Below, piece by piece: positions 28,901 to 36,707 of a stretch of 64,000 bases of DNA (position 1 is the stretch's first letter; the number at the start of each line of letters is the position of its first letter). Position numbers and translations under genes: made by a program. Source of the DNA: Gordonibacter sp. Marseille-P4307 (lineage in GTDB: Bacteria; Actinomycetota; Coriobacteriia; Coriobacteriales; Eggerthellaceae); assembly GCF_900604965.1 (NCBI RefSeq), contig NZ_UWPD01000001.1, positions 636,642 to 700,641 on the forward strand, given 5' to 3'. Under the pieces are notes generated by a model. That model worked only from the letters and a program-made list of their open reading frames with translations. It was not told the DNA's origin and ran no database searches.

Positions 28901-30649
28901 ATGCCTGACCGCGATATTCTCGGACTCGGCCGTGCCGGGTGGCTGCCGATGATCGCCTCCTTCTCCGTCGGTCTGCTCTTGTCCGGAATCTTGCTATGCC
29001 AAGCGTGGCTTCTATCGCGTATCTTCTCCACACTCTACTCATGGGATTTCTCGCATCTGGCGTTGCTTCTGGGGATGTTCGCCGTAGTGCTCTTGGTGCG
29101 CCCTCTCGTCATGCTCGTCCAAGAGCTGCTCGTCAGCCGAGTTGGCAGGAACATCAAGCTCGATGTCCGCGTTCAGTTGCTCGAGCATCTGAACAAGATG
29201 GGGCCCTTCGGCTTGTCCTCGAAGCGCACCGGCGAAGCCGAAGCGCTCGTCACCGATGGCGTCGAGCTGCTGGAGGATTATTACGGGCGCTATGTCCCGC
29301 AGTTGGGGGTCACCATCGTGACGGTGGTCGTGGCCATCGCCTTCTTGTTCGAGCTCGATCCCCTGGTTGCGCTCGTGGGTGGATGCGCGGCATTGCTCAC
29401 CCCGATCCTCCCAAGTCTGTGGAATAGGACGCTGAAGCGTCGCGGCTATCAACATTGGGACCAGTATTCCCAGATGAATGCCGAAGTGGTTGATGCAATG
29501 CAGGGCATGACGACCTTACAGCTCTTCAACAACGTGGAGCGTCAACGGGAAAAGATCGACTCTGCCGCCCAATCCCTTTTAGCCGCCACGTTATCGCAGA
29601 TGCGAACCTCTTTGTTGGGGTCGGCCATTTCGTCTTGGATGGTCAACGGCGGTCCCGTGATAGTGTTGACGCTGGGCATCATCCAGGCTTGGTATGGCTC
29701 TGTGGATATCGCACAACTTTTCTGGTGCCTTTTCCTCAGCTACGAGCTTTTCCGTCCTTTCCAAGATCTCAGCGCCCATTGGCACGCTGGCTTTCATGGC
29801 TATTCGACCGCACGGCAGGCACTCGAACTGCTGAAAGCTCGCACGCCTCACGATGACGATTTGCCAAACCAGGCACTTCCAACAACCTCCTTCGATATAT
29901 GCTTCGATCGGGTTTCGTACCGCTACCCGTCGACAGAATCGAATGCGGTCAGCGACGTTTCCCTCGATATCGAATCTGGCAAGACGGTCGCGTTGGTGGG
30001 GCAGTCTGGCTGCGGCAAGTCTACCTTGCTCGGGCTCCTGCTCAGATTCGGCGACCCGTCTGCTGGGCGGATCAGCATCGGCGGCGTCGACTTGCGCGCG
30101 CTTTCCCGCGACGACCTGTCTTCGCTCATCACGCTTGTTCCGCAGGAACCGGTCATCTTCAATGGAACCATCGCCGAAAACCTGCGTGCCTGTGCGCCAG
30201 AGGCCTCCGATCGACAGCTACGTGATCTGTGCCTTTCCCTCGGGCTCGATGATATCTCCCCCAGCATTGACGAGCTGCTCGACACTCCCGTGCGGGAACG
30301 TGGCGGCGGCGTTTCCGGCGGCCAGCGTCAGCGCCTGGCCATTGCTCGGGCTCTGCTCCGAAACACCCCGATCCTGCTGCTGGACGAAGCCACGTCGGCT
30401 CTCGATGCCAGAGCGGAACAACTCGTGCTGTCCACTATCGAAAACCACCGCAAAAAGCTATCCGGCCAGGGAAGGACCCTGACCGTCATCATGTCCGCCC
30501 ATCGGCTCGAGATGGTTCGGCCTGCCGACCTGATCGTCGTCTTGTCCCAGGGCAACCTTATCGAAATCGGCGACCATGAAAGCTTGCTGCTCCAAAACGG
30601 GGTCTATGCGGCCCTCGTCGGCACGGCTCGAGAGTTGGTCCGATCATGA
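28901..30649 (+). CDS. ABC half-transporter, membrane domain fused to ATPase (first of pair)
   Basis: The 582-residue protein has an N-terminal six-helix exporter-fold membrane domain (about 1-310) and a C-terminal ATPase with Walker A GQSGCGKST (about 367), SGGQRQRLAIARAL and LLLDEATSALD. It looks like CydD or the YbtP/IrtA group, whose members import siderophores despite the exporter fold. ATG 28901 sits right after GGAGGAGC; a start 16 codons upstream is possible. Its stop overlaps the next gene by 4 bases (ATGA), so the two form a heterodimer. Co-location with a YcaO enzyme and Fec-type genes favours a role in handling the peptide product, either export or uptake. Confidence 0.9.
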   Translation: MPDRDILGLGRAGWLPMIASFSVGLLLSGILLCQAWLLSRIFSTLYSWDFSHLALLLGMFAVVLLVRPLVMLVQELLVSRVGRNIKLDVRVQLLEHLNKMGPFGLSSKRTGEAEALVTDGVELLEDYYGRYVPQLGVTIVTVVVAIAFLFELDPLVALVGGCAALLTPILPSLWNRTLKRRGYQHWDQYSQMNAEVVDAMQGMTTLQLFNNVERQREKIDSAAQSLLAATLSQMRTSLLGSAISSWMVNGGPVIVLTLGIIQAWYGSVDIAQLFWCLFLSYELFRPFQDLSAHWHAGFHGYSTARQALELLKARTPHDDDLPNQALPTTSFDICFDRVSYRYPSTESNAVSDVSLDIESGKTVALVGQSGCGKSTLLGLLLRFGDPSAGRISIGGVDLRALSRDDLSSLITLVPQEPVIFNGTIAENLRACAPEASDRQLRDLCLSLGLDDISPSIDELLDTPVRERGGGVSGGQRQRLAIARALLRNTPILLLDEATSALDARAEQLVLSTIENHRKKLSGQGRTLTVIMSAHRLEMVRPADLIVVLSQGNLIEIGDHESLLLQNGVYAALVGTARELVRS

Positions 30650-32400
30650 AGCACGTTGCATTTCGCGAAGCGTTCGAACCCCTTCTTCGGCTTTTGCCAA
30701 GACTCGCATGCTACAGAAAATACATCGTGCTCATCTTCGCGATGCTTCTGCTGCATCGCGTCTGCGTGACCGTTCTCAACGTATTGGGCGCCGCGCTCGT
30801 CTCGCACGTCATGCTCGTCAATCATGTAGACGGCCTTGCCTGGTGGGTATTAGCGGGCCTGGCAATCCTGGTCGTATCGATCGGGGTGACCTGGTGGTTG
30901 GACATGTGGTTCGCCCATGTCTACAGCTACAAGATAATCGCAGACCTTCGCATCGACATATACGATGCCATCAACAGGATAAGCCCTTCCGGGCTGCAGC
31001 ACAGGACGACGGGAGACATTACCGCTGCAGCCATGTCCGATGTCGAAATCACCGAATGGTTCTACGCCCATACCGTAATCGATTCTCTGGCCACGCTTGC
31101 AGTCAACGTGATCTTCACTGCGGTGATGATCGTCCTGGTCGGTCCGTCCGGGGCGGTCTTGCTTGTGGCCACCACGGCGATTTTACTAGTGCCGATCTTC
31201 ACCCTGCCCTTGCAGAATAGGCAGGGCGAGAACATCCGGCAGAGCCTGGCTAGGCAGAAGAGCAGATCCTTGGAGATGATCCAGGGGTCACGCGAGATCA
31301 CCAGCCTTGGATTGGTCGAGAGGCAGTTGGACGTGATTCGGGAATCCACCTTGGAGGTTCAGCGGTGCAAGCGCAGCTATATCGTACGTTCGGGCATAGA
31401 GATTGCAATCTCCCAGCTGATGGTTTCGGTTGCGACCATAGGTACTCTTGCCTGGCTCCTTGCGCTGAACCAGACTGGTAGCGTGGAATTGGTCTATATA
31501 CCGTCTGCGATGATGCTGCTCAGCGCATCTTGCAAAGCCTGCCTGAGCTTGTCGAGCATGTTGCGCAAGCTCGGTGAGGTTTCCGGCGCCGCCCGCAGGT
31601 TCTTCGAGTTGGTTGGCATGCCCCAGCAGATTCCAGACGAAGGCGAGCCGGCAGATTTTCCCGACGGGGCATTGGGTATCGAATACCATGATCTGACCTT
31701 CGGATACTCCGATGGTACCAAGGTACTGGACGATTTCGACCTTTCGATCGAGGCAGGTTCCTCGGTGGCGCTCGTCGGTCGGACCGGAGTCGGCAAGTCC
31801 ACGATCGCTGCATTGACCGTGAGACTCTATCGACCACGGTCTGGCAGCATCTGCATCGATGGCAGGCCAATCGATTCGATCCCGCTCGACCAATTACGAA
31901 ACCTCGTGACGCTCGTACCGCAGCATCCATATATCTTCCGCGGCACCGTTCGAGACAATCTGCGCATGGCCAAGTTGGATGCTTCCGATGACGAGCTTTG
32001 GCGGGCGCTTGAGATCGCCCAGCTAGACGATGTGGTTCGCAGGCTGCCCAACCAGATGGACACCTTGATAGGAGAGCGCGGCGCGACCCTTTCGGGCGGA
32101 CAGAGGCAGCGTCTCAGCTTGGCTCAAGCGTTCCTGAAGAATTCCCCGATCGTCATCTTGGACGAGGCCGTATCGAATCTCGATCCGAATTTGGAGCAGA
32201 GGCTCATCGAGGCGGGCCGGTTCATCTACGAAGGTCGAACCATTATAACCATCGCACATCGTCTTTCCACCATACGCTCGGCAGATTCGGTGGCCTTCAT
32301 CGAGGACGGCAAGATTCTCGCTTTTGGGGCTCACGAACAACTGCTGAGGGATTGCCCACGTTATCGTGCCTTCATGGAACCTGCAACTGGTGCCATGTAG
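30646..32400 (+). CDS. ABC half-transporter, membrane domain fused to ATPase (second of pair)
   Basis: The 584-residue partner of the preceding gene has six membrane helices in residues 20-310, then an ATPase with Walker A GRTGVGKST (about 377), Q-loop LVPQHPYIFRGTVRDNL, signature LSGGQRQRLSLAQAF, Walker B IVILDEAVSNLD and His switch TIAHRLSTI. Walker B ends in AVSNLD and keeps the catalytic Glu. The start ATG overlaps the previous stop. The peptide gene begins 55 bases after its stop. The pair resembles YbtQ/IrtB and CydC; direction of transport is not shown by the sequence. Confidence 0.9.
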   Translation: MKHVAFREAFEPLLRLLPRLACYRKYIVLIFAMLLLHRVCVTVLNVLGAALVSHVMLVNHVDGLAWWVLAGLAILVVSIGVTWWLDMWFAHVYSYKIIADLRIDIYDAINRISPSGLQHRTTGDITAAAMSDVEITEWFYAHTVIDSLATLAVNVIFTAVMIVLVGPSGAVLLVATTAILLVPIFTLPLQNRQGENIRQSLARQKSRSLEMIQGSREITSLGLVERQLDVIRESTLEVQRCKRSYIVRSGIEIAISQLMVSVATIGTLAWLLALNQTGSVELVYIPSAMMLLSASCKACLSLSSMLRKLGEVSGAARRFFELVGMPQQIPDEGEPADFPDGALGIEYHDLTFGYSDGTKVLDDFDLSIEAGSSVALVGRTGVGKSTIAALTVRLYRPRSGSICIDGRPIDSIPLDQLRNLVTLVPQHPYIFRGTVRDNLRMAKLDASDDELWRALEIAQLDDVVRRLPNQMDTLIGERGATLSGGQRQRLSLAQAFLKNSPIVILDEAVSNLDPNLEQRLIEAGRFIYEGRTIITIAHRLSTIRSADSVAFIEDGKILAFGAHEQLLRDCPRYRAFMEPATGAM

Positions 32401-32455
32401 CAGCTGCAAATATGCACGAGGTACGCGAACGAGTAATGCAAAGGAGGTGATATCC

Positions 32456-32545
32456 ATGCTCGACGTGACGATCAACATGATCGAAGAGGACGCAAGCGAA
32501 CGTCTGGTGGCCCCGTGCTGCCATGCGACCTCGACCGCCAATTAG
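32456..32545 (+). CDS. Candidate RiPP precursor peptide (29 residues)
   Basis: An ATG preceded by AAAGGAGGTGATATCC, about the strongest ribosome site in the window, opens a 29-codon gene. The first 20 residues (MLDVTINMIEEDASERLVAP) look like an acidic leader; the tail is CCHATSTAN. Cys21, Cys22, Thr25, Ser26 and Thr27 are the residues that a YcaO cyclodehydratase could convert to thiazolines and (methyl)oxazolines. The single Pro20 sits right before Cys21 and matches the cutting preference of the prolyl-oligopeptidase-like protein encoded upstream. It lies between the ABC genes and the YcaO gene, the usual place for a precursor. Identification rests on position, ribosome site and composition, not on a known homologue. 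Confidence 0.72.
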   Translation: MLDVTINMIEEDASERLVAPCCHATSTAN

Positions 32546-32626
32546 CTTCTAGCTAATTGAGTGCTGGGAGGGTCGGGAAGCCCCGTGATGCTCGTTGCTC
32601 ACGTGGGTGCTTCCTGGCCCTTTTTT
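32540..32626 (+). terminator. Hairpins between peptide gene and YcaO gene
   Basis: AATTAGCT-tct-AGCTAATT (32540-32558) is a perfect inverted repeat spanning the stop codon. A second stem pairs GGAAGC+CCC+GTGA (32576-32588) with TCAC+GGG+GCTTCC (32599-32614, small bulges) and is followed by a T6 run at 32621. This arrangement could let most transcripts stop after the peptide gene, giving far more peptide than enzyme. Confidence 0.65.
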
Positions 32627-32656
32627 ACGGATAGGGGCCTTTTGGAGGGGTTCTGT

Positions 32657-34828
32657 ATGGAATTGAACTTGCTGGCAGATTTCGGTCTTGAGGTGGCTCC
32701 TTCTTTCGAATTGCGGGAGTTGCCGCATCGCAGTACGTTGCTCACCGACGCGGCTTCGACCCACTATGTGATCGAGCTACCGCTTTCCCAGACGCTTTCC
32801 TTCTATCGATCTTGGCAAGCTGGCGAACGGGATGTTCCCGACAGCTTGAGAGATCTATTTACCACATCGCAACAGCTTTATGAGCGGCTATGCCGTCAAT
32901 ACGGGCTCTTGGATCCGGCAAATCTCATCGCATCTGATGAGAGCCGCTCGGATGCGAAGTATCTTCTGGCGGGAAATCCGTCGCTGGGGCGTCTTCTGAT
33001 GGAAAATTCCGGCAGGATGGATCTGGAGGTTTGCGCACTTCCCGATGATGAGGTGTTGCACATGGCTTTTTCCTCTGGTGCGACGCCTATCAGGTTGGAG
33101 CCTCAGATGGACGAGCTTGCGTTTGGTCATTTCGACCAGCTTGCGCGCAATTATCGTTTCCCATGGTGTCCTCTGGTCTGGCGGCGCGACTCACTGTGGC
33201 TTGGCCCTATGTTTTCTTCCGGCGAGGGTCCGTCATGGACCGATTTGCAACGGCGTAGGATAGCGGCTCAGTTCAACGAGCCTATAGCTCGCGCCCTTCA
33301 ACGTCCATCGGTCACGGGCCCTGTTATGATGATCGGCGTCGAGGCGCTGAAGCATGCCGTCCAGCTGTTGCCAAGCTTGGAATCGGGGCTCATGCTGGAA
33401 ATAGGACTCGATGGAACGGTGACCGAACATACCGTCCTGGCATGGCCGGCTCGACTTGATGCCACTCGCGCCAAGGTAGAGCCGCAACAGCTCGTTTCAC
33501 CTGAATGCGGCATCATTCGCCGGCTTCGCAAGATTAAGCATCATCCTGATCTACCTAGTCGCATCGTTACCTATCAAGCGGATATGTCATTCATACAAAG
33601 AGTATCTTCATGGAATTGCGCCTATACCTGCGAGGGGTCTTCATGGGGTGATCCCGGTCAAGCGTATTTCGCTGCTTTGGGAGAATCTTGCGAGCGTTAT
33701 GCGGGCAATGCATTGGATACGCTGCCGGTAATGCAGGGCTCGTTCAGCGAATTGCGAAGAAAGGGGATCGATGTGCTCTCTCCGGAATCCATCGTCTTGT
33801 TCCGGGATGAGGATTATCGGCGACCTGGATTTCCATTCGCGCCATTCACCAGGGATTTACCTGTTGGATGGGTGCCGGCAAGATATTTGGACACCGATGA
33901 ATCCGTCATGGTTCCGGCATCGTTGACCTATTCGAATTGGCATTCATACCCCAACGGCTTCGAAAAGCCATTGCTGAAATGCCCGTTCGCCGGGATAGCG
34001 GCTGGCAGCAGCTACGAGAATGCGGTTTGCAGCGCGATCGAGGAAGTGATCGAGCGTCATGCGACGATGACATGGTGGCTTACGGGCATCAGGTTACCTG
34101 GTCTGGAAGTGTCGGGCGAGTTGCTGGCACAGCTCGGCGAATTCCCAGACTATCAGGAAATCTTCCTGACGCGCCTGGAAAACGTGTTCGGCTTCCCCGT
34201 CGTCTGCGCAACAGTGCTCAATCATCGTTGGAAGACGATCAACATGGGCTTCGCCGCTCGGCCTGCTGAACGGGATGCTGCGTTGAAGGCGCTGTTGGAG
34301 GCATTCAGCTTGCAAGAGGGAAGCATCGACCTGCTCGACCAATCCGGCTCTCACTGGAATGCTATTGCGGGTGGCCGGTTGCCGCGCGGCGGGTTGCGCG
34401 CATACCGGCAAGATCGCGCGTATGCAAAGGATTATGCACCTGATTTTTCGGATTGCACTGACCTCATGGCGCAGCAGCAGTATTATCTTGATCCCAGCAC
34501 ACATGAAGCTGTCATGTCAATCGTCAGGTCAGATGCGGTTTTGCCCTTGGAAAACGAGAATCGAATCTCGCGGGGAGTTTCTAATTACGTGACATTACTT
34601 GCCGAACAGGGCTTTAGACCGATTGTGGTTGACCTTACCCCACCCGATATATCCCAGAGTGGCATTAAGGTGGTTCGCGTCATTGTTCCCGGAACCGTGA
34701 TGAATTCTCCGGCGGCTTTCCCTCATCTGGGAAACGATGCCGTGCGTCATACAGCGGAGAAGTTGGGATGGATCGATGATGTGCAGGCTTCGATAAATTG
34801 GAATCTGCGCCCCCTCCCGCACGCTTGA
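32657..34828 (+). CDS. YcaO-domain cyclodehydratase fused to an N-terminal partner domain
   Basis: The 723-residue protein has a YcaO domain in about residues 300-723. It shows the ATP/Mg-binding motifs QAYFAALGESCERYAG (Glu343, Glu346), AVCSAIEEVIERHA (Glu462/463, Glu466) and ALLEAFSLQE (Glu548, Gln553). The C-terminus is RPLPHA, close to the PxPxP end typical of azoline-forming YcaO enzymes. Residues 1-290 resemble a degenerate E1-like partner (C protein): WLGPMFSSGEGPSWTDLQRR recalls its GPL..PG..PC..C segment but has no zinc cysteines; this part may bind the leader. Such enzymes use ATP to turn Cys/Ser/Thr into azolines. No flavin dehydrogenase is nearby. ATG 32657 follows GGAGGGG. Confidence 0.88.
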   Translation: MELNLLADFGLEVAPSFELRELPHRSTLLTDAASTHYVIELPLSQTLSFYRSWQAGERDVPDSLRDLFTTSQQLYERLCRQYGLLDPANLIASDESRSDAKYLLAGNPSLGRLLMENSGRMDLEVCALPDDEVLHMAFSSGATPIRLEPQMDELAFGHFDQLARNYRFPWCPLVWRRDSLWLGPMFSSGEGPSWTDLQRRRIAAQFNEPIARALQRPSVTGPVMMIGVEALKHAVQLLPSLESGLMLEIGLDGTVTEHTVLAWPARLDATRAKVEPQQLVSPECGIIRRLRKIKHHPDLPSRIVTYQADMSFIQRVSSWNCAYTCEGSSWGDPGQAYFAALGESCERYAGNALDTLPVMQGSFSELRRKGIDVLSPESIVLFRDEDYRRPGFPFAPFTRDLPVGWVPARYLDTDESVMVPASLTYSNWHSYPNGFEKPLLKCPFAGIAAGSSYENAVCSAIEEVIERHATMTWWLTGIRLPGLEVSGELLAQLGEFPDYQEIFLTRLENVFGFPVVCATVLNHRWKTINMGFAARPAERDAALKALLEAFSLQEGSIDLLDQSGSHWNAIAGGRLPRGGLRAYRQDRAYAKDYAPDFSDCTDLMAQQQYYLDPSTHEAVMSIVRSDAVLPLENENRISRGVSNYVTLLAEQGFRPIVVDLTPPDISQSGIKVVRVIVPGTVMNSPAAFPHLGNDAVRHTAEKLGWIDDVQASINWNLRPLPHA

Positions 34829-34839
34829 GAAAAAACGAA

Positions 34840-34882
34840 CCACCCGCTTAGCGGACGGTCTTGGGGGGGTGGCTTACTCCTT
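34840..34882. terminator. Terminator between convergent YcaO and Fec-type operons
   Basis: AACCACCC pairs with GGGTGGCTT a short distance later, followed by ACTCCTTTTTTG; on the other strand an A-rich AAAAAACGAA precedes the stem, so it may act in both directions. Confidence 0.6.
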
Positions 34883-34904
34883 TTTTGATCCTTCGGTTCG
34901 AATC

Positions 34905-35684
34905 TCAGGACTCGAGTGGGAGCATGACGAGCTGTATTACCCCATCCACGACAAAACGGTTGATGGACATCTTGTAGACGTCTTCTATCAGGTCTGCACG
35001 TAGGATTTCATCCGGAGTTCCCATGTCGATCACCTTGCCATGATCGAGAACCGCCAGGTAGTCGCAGTAGCGTGCAGCAAGGTTCAGGTCATGCAGGACC
35101 ACTACCGCCGAGAAGTTCTTCTTGCGCACAGTTTGCAGGATCTTGTGCTGCTGGAAGACATCGAGATGGTTCGTCGGTTCGTCCAAGAGCAGGACATCGG
35201 TTTTCTGGGTCAGGGCCCGCGCCAACATGGTGCGCTGGTATTCGCCGCCGCTTATCTCGGTGATCGGGCGGTGTTGGATTTCCTCTATTCCCAGCTCGGC
35301 AAGAGCTTCGTCCACGATGGATTCGTCTTTCGCAGTGAATCCATCGAGCACGTTATGATGAGCTGCGCGACCCAAGCGCACATACTCGCGGATCGTCAGC
35401 GGAATCGATGCGGATTCCGTCTGAACCACGACGGCCATCTGTTTAGCCAGCCCTCTCGTGGAGTAGCTGCCCAGGTCGTTGCCGATGAATGTGATTTTGC
35501 CGGACGTGGGGCTTAAGGAACGGTAGAGGCATTTCAGGAACGTGGATTTGCCCGAACCGTTCGGTCCGATTATCCCAAAGATGCAATCTTTGGGAATGGA
35601 GAGGCAAACCCCGGTCAAAGTGGGGTTTGCCTCGCGAATTCCCGCGTAACGAAACGTTATGTCCTCGCAGCTGAAGAGTGTCAT
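34905..35684 (-). CDS. FecE/BtuD-type ABC ATPase for metallophore import
   Basis: A 259-residue ATPase of the iron-siderophore/heme/cobalamin import family. It has Walker A GPNGSGKST, the Q-loop region MAVVVQTESASIPLTIREYV, the signature ISGGEYQRTMLARAL, Walker B VLLLDEPTNHLD and HDLNLAARYCDYLAVLDHGK, all typical of FecE/FepC. It is the last gene of a three-gene operon read in the order permease, binding protein, ATPase. The whole importer lies next to the YcaO-peptide genes and shares a promoter motif with them. Confidence 0.92.
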   Translation of the reverse strand: MTLFSCEDITFRYAGIREANPTLTGVCLSIPKDCIFGIIGPNGSGKSTFLKCLYRSLSPTSGKITFIGNDLGSYSTRGLAKQMAVVVQTESASIPLTIREYVRLGRAAHHNVLDGFTAKDESIVDEALAELGIEEIQHRPITEISGGEYQRTMLARALTQKTDVLLLDEPTNHLDVFQQHKILQTVRKKNFSAVVVLHDLNLAARYCDYLAVLDHGKVIDMGTPDEILRADLIEDVYKMSINRFVVDGVIQLVMLPLES

Positions 35685-35690
35685 GAAGCT

Positions 35691-36707
35691 CTATTTCAAC
35701 GAGTCGGAAATAGCCTGCATCGCAGGTATGATTGCCGGCGTGGGCCAGATGTTATGGTTGGAGATGCCGACGATCTTATCATTCTTGACCGCTTTCATGG
35801 TGTCGGCGCCGGGTTCGGTGAGCAGGCGGGCCTTGTCTTCCTCGAAGGTGGAGCCGGTGCGACCATACTTGATGATGATCACGTCCGGGTCTTTTTCAAG
35901 GATCGTCTCCCAGTTCACTTCTTCGACGTAAGGGGCCTTTTCGTCAGCGAAGATGTTTTCCAGTCCCAAGCGCTCCATCATCTGACCTTCGATGCTCGCA
36001 TTGCTGACGGACATCACGGGATATTCTGGGGAGAAATAGAAGAGCAACGCCGCAGTTTTCCCTTTGCCGGGCTTTTCCTTGTCGAACTGGGCCAGTTTCT
36101 TCTCGAATTCCGCAGCTTTCTCTTCACCGCGTTTCGGTTGTCCCATAACTTTGCCAAGTTCACGCAAATCGCTGCTGATGAGCTCGAAGGGGCTTTCATC
36201 TGGAACTTGCAGGGAGTCAGCGCCGTCTGCCTTGGCATGAACGACGATGGAATTGGGAACTATTACCTTGATTCCGGCTTCTTCCACCTTTTTGGGGTCG
36301 AATCCGGTGAAGGTATCGGTAATGACCAGATCCACATCTTGGGAGATGATGCTTTCCGTGCTGAGCTCGCCATCCGAGAGGATTTTTGCTCCCATTGCGT
36401 CCGCTTCTGGATTGGGGTCTTTGAATTCGCCCGAACGATAGGCGAACTGTCCTTGCTCTGCCAGTTCAGCAGCATAGATGGCAGACGTCGGGCCAGAGGT
36501 GAGAATCTTTTCCGGTGCCTTGTCGAAGGCGACTTCACGACCGCCATAATTGTAGGTCATGGGGTAGGCAGCATCTGCGGATGCCGATGCCGATGGTGCT
36601 TCGACCGACTCGTTGCCGGTGCTCGAGCAGCCCATGAGTCCGCCCATCAGCAAGGCGCTGACAGTTAGGGTCGCCCCCAGTCGTTTGAACATCGTTGTCT
36701 TTTTCAT
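35691..36707 (-). CDS. FecB/BtuF-type substrate-binding lipoprotein
   Basis: The 338-residue protein has a lipoprotein signal with lipobox LMGC (Cys about residue 27). The mature part is a helical-backbone binding protein: MTYNYGGREVAFDKAPEKIL opens the first lobe, STESIISQDVDLVITDTF and EKDPDVIIIKYG are the conserved strands, and the long central helix is present. These proteins bind ferric siderophores, heme or cobalamin; specificity cannot be read. Asn/His/Trp-rich SNHNIWPTPA near the end may be part of the ligand site. Its start overlaps the permease stop and has a strikingly purine-rich ribosome site. Confidence 0.9.
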   Translation of the reverse strand: MKKTTMFKRLGATLTVSALLMGGLMGCSSTGNESVEAPSASASADAAYPMTYNYGGREVAFDKAPEKILTSGPTSAIYAAELAEQGQFAYRSGEFKDPNPEADAMGAKILSDGELSTESIISQDVDLVITDTFTGFDPKKVEEAGIKVIVPNSIVVHAKADGADSLQVPDESPFELISSDLRELGKVMGQPKRGEEKAAEFEKKLAQFDKEKPGKGKTAALLFYFSPEYPVMSVSNASIEGQMMERLGLENIFADEKAPYVEEVNWETILEKDPDVIIIKYGRTGSTFEEDKARLLTEPGADTMKAVKNDKIVGISNHNIWPTPAIIPAMQAISDSLK

